The notes under the pieces: model-generated
What the model was told of the DNA's origin: nothing
Databases searched by the model: none
Seen by the model: the letters and a program-made list of their open reading frames with translations, nothing else
Source of the DNA: CAZZNQ01 sp964655775
GTDB taxonomy: Bacteria > Planctomycetota > Brocadiia > SM23-32
Reading direction: 5' to 3'
NCBI GenBank assembly: GCA_964655775.1
Contig: CAZZNQ010000136.1
Location: 1-5,193 of the forward strand
DNA length: 5,193 nt
Translations under genes and position numbers: made by a program
Shown: piece by piece, positions 1 through 5,193 of the stretch
How positions within the stretch are numbered: the first letter of the stretch is position 1
How the letters are laid out: every line of letters starts with the position of its first letter

Positions 1-304
<304 letters not shown>

Positions 305-312
<8 letters not shown>

Positions 313-2644
313 GGTCGGCGCCGGCACCCCCGTTGCCCTGCTGCAGTGTTCTAACCACGTCGCCGCACCCCAGCATCTGCGAGCCGAAGAACGGGTTGCG
401 CGTCTCCCGGGTCACCTGCAGCCAATCCGCCCCCTGGCCCCCGGCCGCCATCGGGCAGTGGAGTTCGTAGACAGCGCCGGCACCCGGCAACCCCACTCGC
501 TCGATCGCCCGCGTCATGGCAATGGAGATCGGTATGAAAGCGTCGCGCATCGCCGCGAGTTCAGGGTCCTCGGGCAAGGCGCCCAGGGTGTCCTCAATCC
601 CCGAAAGAGCCTCGGCGGGCTCGGGCCCGCCTGCCGCGGATACGGCCTGGGCCATGTTCACCACGGCGTCTCGGGCGGCCTCGACATCGTCGCCCGCCAG
701 CGCCGAGTGGAGCTCCTGGTAGATCTCGAACAGCCGCTGGAGGTCGTCCCGGCTGACGGCCGGTGGCTGCGGCTCGCGCCCCGGTTGCGCCGGGGGGGCC
801 ACTGCTACTTGATCGAGCCCGAACGTTTTGCGGAGCCGCGCCATGTGCCGGCGAAGCGGCGTCATCACCGGCTGCACGTCCTCGCGTCGCAGGGCCTCGC
901 TTCCCTCGAACGCGTCGTTGCCCAGCAGCATTGCCAGGTCCTGCCACATTGTGCTCTGGTGACGCGAGAGCCCCGTCGTCCTAACCGCGTCAACCGCGCG
1001 TCCCAACTCGCGGAAGGCACCCTTCACGGCGTCGAAGTCATCGGCGGCAAGGACGCGCTCGGTTTTCGCGTAGCTGTTCTGTACGCTCTGCAACTGTCGG
1101 CGGAACGCCTGCGGCAGCTCGGGCCGCTCTGCGGCTTCGGCCTGCTCTTCGCCGCCCTCGGGCGGTTCGTGGCGGTGGGCCATCGCTGCCCCCCCTCCGG
1201 GGGTCATCATGCTCGGCTTGGCTTTGATTTGGAGTGCCGCGTCGATCTTGAAGTTCCCCTCGGTCACGACAATCTGTCCTTCTTCCAGGCCGTGACGCAC
1301 GATGTAATAGTCGCCGGCCCGCGGTCCCAGGACGATCTCACGGCCCTCGAAGGTCGGCTTCTCCGCCTCGGTAATCTCGACGTAGACGATGGCGCGCGTG
1401 CCCGTCACCAGTGCCGCCGATGCGGGGATGACCAGCGGCGCGGCGGTCGCCTCCTCGTCGACGGCCACATAGCCGGCCTCTGCGGTGGTGATCAGGTCCA
1501 TGCCGCAGATGTCGCATTGCCCGTCCCGGGGTTTGATGACCTCCGGATGCATCGGGCAGATCCACATGCCCACGAGGTCGGGCTCCATCACTCGCCCGCC
1601 GCCCGCAACCTTCGCCCGCACCACGGCCCGCACGAACATCTCCGGCTTGAGCTTGCGCTCGGCGTTCTCCACGTTCACGCGCACCTTCACCGTGCGCGTC
1701 TTGGGATCCAGAACCGGATCGATGAACGCGATGCGCTCCGTGAACGTCTCTCCGGGATAGGCTTCCGCCGTGAACTCCGCCGTCTGGCCGAAGCGCAGCC
1801 ACTCCAGGTCGGACTCGTACGCGTCCATCAGCACCCACACGCGGCTGAGGTCAGCGATGGTGTAGACGCGCGCGCCCGTCTGCACGTACATACCTTCGTG
1901 GGCGTTCTTATGGACAATCGTCCCGCCCATCGGCGCATAGAGCGTTACGTGATCCGTGGGCGTGCCGCGCTCCTCGATCTCGCGGATCTGATCGGGCTTG
2001 ATGCCTAGCAGCAGGAGCTTGTCCCGTGCCGCTGCGACCGTCGCCCGGGCCGTGTTCCTGACCACCGAAATGTCGGAGGCACCCAGGTCTTCCACGGCCT
2101 GCAGCGCCTGGAGCAGCTCCTCCTGCGCGCTGAGGAGCTCCGGGCTGTAGATCTCGGCCATGTGGTCGCCTTTGCGCACCGTCATGCCGGTGTAGTCGAC
2201 GTAGAGCCGATCCAGGCGGCCGGGCATGCGCGCGGCGATGTGCCTGAGCAGCGTCTCGTCGTACGTCACCGTGCCTACCATGCGGACCTCTCTGGTGACG
2301 AACTTGCGCTGCACGGGGCTGGTCTGGATGTTCATGAGCGCGCGCCCGGCCTCGCTCGTGGCGAACTGCCGCGGCCCGGCGTCGCCCTCGCCCTCGCGAA
2401 CGGGTATCAGCTCCATGTTGCATATCCGGCACAGCCCCGGCTCAGGTTCGTTGATCGTCGGGTGCATCGAGCAGGTCCAGAAGAGGATCTCTTCTTCCTC
2501 CTCCGTGCCCTCCTGCGTCGCTTCCGCTTCCACCGGCCGCAACGCCTGCGTGCAGCCGCGAAGGCCGTAGCCCATCAGGCCGGCGACCAGAACCGCGACC
2601 ACGATCCCCGCCACGAGCCCCACCGTCTTTATCCATCCAGGCAT
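305..2644 (-). CDS. cusB: RND efflux periplasmic adaptor (membrane-fusion protein), CusB type, with two heavy-metal-binding domains and C-terminal DUF3347
   Basis: Periplasmic adaptor linking a CusA pump to a CusC channel; 779 aa against 407 for E. coli CusB. A membrane-anchor helix spans residues 7-24. C31 follows Leu-Arg-Gly, a poor lipobox, so signal-anchor is preferred. A heavy-metal-binding domain lies at 55-82 (C58, M60, H61, C72, C75, M77). The adaptor core follows: lipoyl half at about 134-166, helical hairpin about 167-225, second lipoyl half about 231-266, and beta-barrel about 267-345 containing DPKTRTVKVRV. A second metal-binding domain sits at 360-387 (C363, M365, H366, C377, C380, M382), and the membrane-proximal domain at about 391-475. 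Next comes a Met/His-bearing linker (479-492), then a helical DUF3347-like module at 513-609, and a full DUF3347 at 633-766 with CPM at 730-732, W741, NPFFG at 750-754 and C760-G761. The start at 2644 is 4 nt after the cusC stop, with only a GA-rich weak ribosome site. Cu/Ag specificity is inferred from the metal-binding domains. Confidence 0.97.
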
Positions 2645-2648
2645 GCTC

Positions 2649-4055
2649 TCACTCTCTTCGCCCTGCGGAGGCGTTGTCTTGATTCATCTCCGGCGGCTGG
2701 ACCCAGCGGTCGCGGTTCGCGCCCACCAGCATCTCCAGCTCCGCCATCTTCTGCGCGTGGTCCGCGACGGCGCGCTCGTACATCAGCTCGAACTCCAGCA
2801 GCATCCGCACCGCGTCCACCACCTCTAGGAACGTCGCCGTGCCCGCCGCGTACGCCGTCTGCGACGCGTTCAGCGACTGCCCTCCCTTCGGGATCAGCGT
2901 ATCTCGATAAAGACTGATCTTGCGCTCCGCGTCGCGAACCCTGTAAAGCACCATGTGAACCGTTGCCGCAAGCTGGTGCAGCCGGTCCCGGCGTGTCGTC
3001 GTCGCCGCTGTCTGCCGTGCCTCGGCCTCTCGCACACCGGCGCGCAGCTTGCCGGTCCAGATCGGCAGGTTCAGCGATATCATCGCGATCACCGGGTCCT
3101 TGCCGTCGTCCGGCGTCGGCATCAGCGCGTGCCCCGTGTCGATGTAGTTCAGGCCCAGCGTGATATCGGGGTAGTAGTCCTTGCGGGCCAGCGCCACGCC
3201 CCGTGCGGCCCTCTCCGTCTCGTATCGCAGGCTCTCCAGTTCCGGGTTAGCCGCTGCGAGCCACGCCAGCACGCGCCGGTCGCTCACCGCAAGCTGCGGC
3301 TGCGGTATCGATTCGGGCCAGTCCATCGGCGTATCCTCCGGCCTGTTCAGCGCCGCGTTGAGCCGCGCCAGCACCGGCCCGCGCATCTCCTCCAGCGACC
3401 GCACCCGGTCCTCCAGCTTGCCCAGTTCCACCTGCGCCCGCACCAGGTCCGCGTTCCCGGCCGCCGCGGCCCGGTATCGCGCCCGGATCACCTGCTCCAG
3501 GTACTCCATCACCTCCAGCTGCTCCCGCACCACGCCGATCGCGCGCCCCACGTAGTAATACTCGTAGTAGGCATCCTTCACGCGATGGAACAGCTTCAGC
3601 TTCGCGGCCTCGTAGCGCATCCTGGCCGCCTCCGCTGACTGCCACGCCGCGTCGCCGCGCAGTTCCCGCTTGCCGAACCACGGGAACATCTGCGACAGCC
3701 CCACGCTCTGCTCCTGCGGCCCCACGCGCGTCTCCACCTCGCGGATGTAGTAGCTGTAGGTCAGACGCGGGTCGGGCAGCGCCTGGGCCTGCGCCACCGT
3801 GTGCACCGCAGCCTGCCAGCGCTCGAACGCGGCCCGCAGCCCGGCGTTGTTCAGCGCCGCATACCGCAGCAGGTCCTCCAGCGCGGGTCCCGCGGGAAGC
3901 TCCTCCGGCGGCGGCGTGTCGGCGGGCGTCAGCCCCCCCAACGCCGATTCCTCGAACCGCAGCGTGTGCGCCCCCGTCGTCGGATACTCATACGCCGTGC
4001 AGCCCAGCGCCAGCAGACAGATGCCGCAGACCGCCGGTCCGATCGTTCTTCCCAT
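2649..4055 (-). CDS. cusC: Outer-membrane factor (TolC/CusC-like lipoprotein) of the metal efflux complex
   Basis: Forms the trimeric outer-membrane and periplasmic tunnel through which the CusBA-type pump expels metal. From the ATG at 4055 it has 468 aa, close to E. coli CusC (457). Residues 1-18 form a signal peptide (MGRTIGPAVCGICLLALG) ending at Cys19. The lipobox is imperfect (A at -3, L at -2, G at -1), so lipidation is probable but not certain. The typical HME-family channel segments follow: LEDLLRYAALNNAGLRAAFE, then ALPDPRLTYSYYIREVETRV, then VGLSQMFPWFGKRELRG, and in the second repeat SLNLPIWTGKLRAGVREAEA. Long helices rich in Ala, Glu and Arg lie between these, as expected for the alpha-helical barrel. 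The frame stays open upstream to 4205, but that extension is Arg-rich and precedes the signal peptide. ATG 4097 is possible but lies almost at the predicted transcription start. The chosen start has a GAGG 3 nt upstream, closer than ideal. It is the first gene of the operon; cusB follows after 4 nt. Confidence 0.95.
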   Translation of the reverse strand: MGRTIGPAVCGICLLALGCTAYEYPTTGAHTLRFEESALGGLTPADTPPPEELPAGPALEDLLRYAALNNAGLRAAFERWQAAVHTVAQAQALPDPRLTYSYYIREVETRVGPQEQSVGLSQMFPWFGKRELRGDAAWQSAEAARMRYEAAKLKLFHRVKDAYYEYYYVGRAIGVVREQLEVMEYLEQVIRARYRAAAAGNADLVRAQVELGKLEDRVRSLEEMRGPVLARLNAALNRPEDTPMDWPESIPQPQLAVSDRRVLAWLAAANPELESLRYETERAARGVALARKDYYPDITLGLNYIDTGHALMPTPDDGKDPVIAMISLNLPIWTGKLRAGVREAEARQTAATTTRRDRLHQLAATVHMVLYRVRDAERKISLYRDTLIPKGGQSLNASQTAYAAGTATFLEVVDAVRMLLEFELMYERAVADHAQKMAELEMLVGANRDRWVQPPEMNQDNASAGRRE

Positions 4056-4104
4056 GTCCCTCAATGCCCCCGAGATCGCGTCCCGAGCAACTTCCATATA
4101 ATCG
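4056..4104 (-). promoter_or_regulatory. Probable 5' leader and ribosome-binding region of cusC
   Basis: This is the stretch between the predicted transcription start and the cusC ATG. On the minus strand it ends in TTGAGGGAC before the ATG, giving a GAGG core 3 nt from the start codon; a GGGGG run lies 11 nt upstream. Neither is ideally spaced, so initiation may be modest. An in-frame ATG at 4097-4095 has no ribosome site. Confidence 0.35.
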
Positions 4105-4133
4105 ATGATAGACGGCGCAACGGGCGCTCGCAA
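4105..4133 (-). promoter_or_regulatory. Candidate sigma70-type promoter of the cusCBA operon
   Basis: Read on the minus strand, TTGCGA (4133-4128) is followed by a 17-nt spacer and TATCAT (4110-4105). These match the -35 and -10 consensus at 4 of 6 and 5 of 6 positions with ideal spacing. Transcription would begin near 4098, giving a leader of about 42 nt before the chosen cusC start at 4055. It sits in a small AT-rich pocket between GC-rich flanks. The match is by eye, and promoter consensus in the unidentified host may differ. Confidence 0.5.
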
Positions 4134-4421
4134 GCACCTCGCGCCGCCGCCGGGGCGCCGCAGACGCGTTGCGCGACGCCTCGACCGCCGCGTGCGGGGC
4201 GGCATCGGTCGGGAGACAGGAGCAGGGAGTATGCAGTTGTCAGAGAGCCAAATTCAGCGTTGCGCGTGAATGAGGTCGGAAGTCATATCCCTTTGTGAAC
4301 AATATTCTTCTGACGGAATGGGTTCGTTTTGCATTCGGGCTTCCGCCGCGCGTCTCCCCTTCCCGGGACGGCTATCCGCGGACCGGGGCGCACGTTCGTC
4401 CCTGCCCAGAATCCGAGCGTC

Positions 4422-4445
4422 GTAGGCGGGACATAAAAAGCCTAC
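4422..4445. repeat. Inverted repeat, 6-bp arms
   Basis: GTAGGC (4422-4427) and GCCTAC (4440-4445) form a 6-bp stem around a 12-nt A-rich loop. An A run follows on the plus strand, so for leftward transcription the T run precedes rather than follows the stem. It therefore does not look like an intrinsic terminator in either direction. Confidence 0.35.
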
Positions 4446-4455
4446 AAAAAACACC

Positions 4456-4476
4456 GATTAAGTCGGGATTAGGTCG
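4456..4476. repeat. Direct repeat with 11-bp period, possible regulator site
   Basis: GATTAAGTCG (4456-4465) and GATTAGGTCG (4467-4476) match at 9 of 10 positions and start 11 bp apart, about one helical turn. OmpR/PhoB-family response regulators, which include CusR-type metal regulators, bind head-to-tail repeats with this spacing. The site lies about 320 bp upstream of the proposed cus promoter, so a link to cus is only a suggestion. Confidence 0.35.
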
Positions 4477-4493
4477 CCATCGAGGGTCAGACG

Positions 4494-4533
4494 GCCGACA
4501 CATCCGGCGGTTTCCGGCCACAGGGCGGTCGGC
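4494..4533. repeat. Inverted repeat, 6-bp arms with inner CCGG pairing
   Basis: GCCGAC (4494-4499) pairs with GTCGGC (4528-4533), and two self-complementary CCGG tetramers inside (4504-4507 and 4514-4517) allow a small inner stem. It is adjacent to the stronger stem at 4544-4572. Confidence 0.3.
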
Positions 4534-4543
4534 AGCCGGACAT

Positions 4544-4572
4544 CCCCCGGCCGACGGGCGGACGGTCGGGGG
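4544..4572. repeat. Strong stem-loop, 10-bp stem
   Basis: CCCCCGGCCG (4544-4553) pairs with CGGTCGGGGG (4563-4572): ten pairs including one G-T wobble, around a 9-nt loop. This is the longest stem seen in the gene-free stretch. Neither strand has a T run after it, so it is not a standard intrinsic terminator. Confidence 0.5.
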
Positions 4573-4609
4573 TTCCACGGTGGACACACTGCGTCCGCAT
4601 TGGCCCATT

Positions 4610-4639
4610 CGTCCGACACCGGCGGACGTCCCGCGTCCG
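4610..4639. repeat. Three alternating arms able to form two competing hairpins
   Basis: CGTCCG (4610-4615), CGGACG (4623-4628) and CGTCCG (4634-4639) occur in series. The middle arm can pair with the left one (7-nt loop) or with the right one (5-nt loop), but not both. The surrounding 270 bp is also rich in GTCCG/CGGAC pentamers. Confidence 0.4.
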
Positions 4640-4842
4640 GCGTACCGGACCTTCTCGCCGCGCACGGCACGCCCGCTCTCGGCCCACGCCGTCGTCAATC
4701 GATCCCCCGTTGCCACAATCGCGTTGCTGTTTCTATGGTATTCAGAGCATTTCGCCGATCGACGCCGCTGCGTTGGCACTGCCCGCGCCGGCGCGACCAA
4801 GCGGTCATGCGCAAATGCCGCGTTCTTCTTCGTGGGACAGCG

Positions 4843-4868
4843 GAACCGAGATGCTCGGTTCGCGAACC
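4843..4868. repeat. Hairpin overlapping a 12-bp perfect palindrome
   Basis: GAACCGAG (4843-4850) and CTCGGTTC (4854-4861) form a perfect 8-bp stem with a 3-nt loop. The right arm overlaps the perfect palindrome GGTTCGCGAACC (4857-4868). The element GAACC/GGTTC thus appears three times in alternating orientation. No T run follows on either strand. Confidence 0.45.
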
Positions 4869-4885
4869 CGCCCGTGGCCTCCATG

Positions 4886-4910
4886 ATACACGTCCTCCGC
4901 AGACGTGTGT
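4886..4910. repeat. Stem-loop with 7-bp perfect core
   Basis: ACACGTC (4888-4894) pairs with GACGTGT (4902-4908) around a 7-nt loop. A T-G wobble and an A-T pair extend it to nine pairs (4886-4910). On the plus strand it is followed by CCGTTTT, a short T run, so a weak rightward terminator is conceivable, but no rightward gene ends just before it. It could equally be a protein-binding dyad. Confidence 0.4.
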
Positions 4911-4936
4911 CCGTTTTGGGTGCCCGTGTCCGCTTG

Positions 4937-5052
4937 TGGGCGACGATGGGCGGTAGTTCTCCCTCCGCTGGCACCGTGCAGCAGCCCCGCGACCATGCGA
5001 CCGCTGCCAACCCCCGCGCACGCGGGGCCGCCGTAATGGGCGACGATGGGCG
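4937..5052. repeat. 16-bp direct repeat, copies starting exactly 100 bp apart
   Basis: TGGGCGACGATGGGCG occurs at 4937-4952 and again, without mismatch, at 5037-5052. Each copy itself contains TGGGCG twice, 10 bp apart, so the hexamer occurs four times (4937, 4947, 5037, 5047). The flanks do not match, so this is not a simple 100-bp tandem duplication unless it is old. Confidence 0.55.
5012..5027. repeat. Short GC hairpin
   Basis: CCCCGC (5012-5017) pairs with GCGGGG (5022-5027) around a 4-nt loop. It lies between the two copies of the 16-bp repeat. No T run follows. Confidence 0.35.
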
Positions 5053-5065
5053 CCTCATTTCGGTC

Positions 5066-5093
5066 TTGATTTCGGGTGTATGGGGTGCATAAT
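5066..5093 (+). promoter_or_regulatory. Candidate rightward promoter for a gene beyond the window
   Basis: TTGATT (5066-5071), a 16-nt spacer and CATAAT (5088-5093) match the sigma70 -35 and -10 at 4 of 6 and 5 of 6 positions. Transcription would begin near 5100 and run rightward, divergent from cusCBA. The sequence downstream turns T-rich. No start codon with a ribosome site is seen before the edge. Confidence 0.35.
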
Positions 5094-5107
5094 GGGGTGG
5101 GGTCGGG
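5074..5107 (+). other. G-run cluster, possible G-quadruplex
   Basis: Five runs of three or four G lie at 5074-5076, 5082-5085, 5094-5097, 5099-5102 and 5105-5107, separated by 5, 8, 1 and 2 nt. Within this, ATGGGGTG is repeated at 5080-5087 and 5092-5099. The cluster overlaps the spacer and -10 of the candidate rightward promoter, so folding could affect it. Confidence 0.4.
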
Positions 5108-5167
5108 CGGATTTCATCGCGTTTTTGGATTTCTGCGGTTTTTTGCCCAAGAAACCGGCCCGTTTTT

Positions 5168-5187
5168 ACGTCTAATAGGGTAGACGT
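5168..5187. promoter_or_regulatory. Palindromic operator-like site, 7-bp arms
   Basis: ACGTCTA (5168-5174) and TAGACGT (5181-5187) form a perfect dyad around ATAGGG. It sits in AT-rich DNA at the right edge, downstream of the candidate rightward promoter, a usual place for an operator. Dyads of this size suit dimeric winged-helix repressors such as BlaI/MecI/CopY, which are often tied to copper or beta-lactam response. It lacks the classic TACA/TGTA core of those sites, so the family is not assigned. Confidence 0.4.
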
Positions 5188-5193
5188 TACGGA

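Larger units (their letters stand above)
4134..5193. other. About 1.06 kb without a supported gene
   Basis: No reading frame here has a recognisable domain or a ribosome site at its start. The longest open frames (265 codons rightward from 4295, 228 codons leftward from 5058) are Arg/Pro/Ala-rich products of GC-rich DNA and overlap each other on opposite strands. AT-rich pockets occur near 4285-4335, 4431-4470, 4720-4750 and 5110-5175, unlike the evenly GC-rich genes. The region is dense in short dyads and repeats, listed separately. No tRNA-like cloverleaf, insertion-sequence end or CRISPR repeat was seen. It probably holds the control regions of the cus operon and of a gene beyond the right edge, possibly with a structured RNA or decayed sequence. 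Confidence 0.6.

Noticed and set aside
4056..4205. In-frame 50-codon extension of cusC upstream of 4055
   Set aside because: It is Arg-rich, would place a long charged stretch before the signal peptide, has no ribosome site, and contains the promoter-like element.
4260..4288. TTGCGC-17-TCATAT as a plus-strand promoter
   Set aside because: The -10 match is poor and no rightward gene follows.
4422..4450. Stem followed by an A run as an intrinsic terminator
   Set aside because: For leftward transcription the T run comes before the stem, and for rightward transcription an A run follows, so the polarity is wrong.
4254..4454. A 66-codon frame on the minus strand starting with GTG
   Set aside because: No family resemblance or ribosome site; it begins within the 4422-4460 A/T-rich dyad and repeat area.
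4372..5058. A 228-codon frame on the minus strand
   Set aside because: Same reasons: biased composition, no recognisable motif, no ribosome site.
4295..5092. A 265-codon frame starting with GTG on the plus strand
   Set aside because: Arg/Pro/Ser-rich with no domain or ribosome site, overlapped by an equally long antisense frame, and spanning AT-rich pockets and multiple dyads.
5143..5176. TTGCCC and TCTAAT as a second rightward promoter
   Set aside because: The spacer would be 22 nt, too long for a sigma70 promoter; TCTAAT is part of the palindrome.
4200..5193. Mobile element or CRISPR array
   Set aside because: No transposase fragment, terminal inverted repeats with target duplications, or regularly spaced repeat array was seen; the two 16-mers are only two copies.

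Overview
The window carries most of a tripartite heavy-metal efflux operon (CusCBA type) on the minus strand, followed on the right by about 1.1 kb with no convincing gene but many small dyads and repeats. The coding part is GC-rich. The proteins look like those of an environmental Gram-negative, with an outer-membrane channel, a periplasmic adaptor and an inner-membrane RND pump. The adaptor fuses metal-binding and DUF3347 domains, and the pump start contains the segments APFDW and DAIPDIGENQQIVF. Together these recall Planctomycetota-like or other non-enterobacterial HME-RND systems. That placement is inference and weak.

Read in the direction of transcription (right to left), the operon begins with a candidate sigma70-type promoter at 4105-4133. 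Next comes the outer-membrane factor cusC (4055 to 2649, a TolC-type lipoprotein). After a 4-nt gap comes the membrane-fusion adaptor cusB (2644 to 305, 779 aa). Last is the start of the RND pump cusA (312 to beyond position 1; 104 codons visible), which overlaps the end of cusB by 8 nt (ATGAATGA). The tight packing indicates one transcript and translational coupling. The gene order C-B-A matches E. coli cusCFBA, but no separate cusF lies between C and B.

The expected job is export of Cu(I)/Ag(I), or a related soft metal, from the periplasm across the outer membrane. The adaptor is the unusual part. It is almost twice the length of E. coli CusB. It has one Cys/Met/His heavy-metal-binding domain near its N-terminal membrane anchor and a second inserted before its membrane-proximal domain. 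A Met/His-bearing linker follows, and then two DUF3347-like modules, of which only the last keeps the Cys-Pro-Met and Cys-Gly motifs. The adaptor may therefore carry the metal-relay function that a free chaperone such as CusF provides elsewhere (inference).

The stretch 4134-5193 has no supported gene. It contains a direct repeat with one-helical-turn spacing (4456-4476), several strong dyads (4422-4445, 4494-4533, 4544-4572, 4610-4639, 4843-4868, 4888-4908, 5012-5027) and a 16-bp repeat whose copies start exactly 100 bp apart. Near the right edge there is a G-run cluster, a candidate rightward promoter (5066-5093) and a clean 7-bp-arm palindrome (5168-5187). The right edge looks like the control region of a gene just outside the window. 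No RNA gene, insertion sequence or CRISPR array was found.
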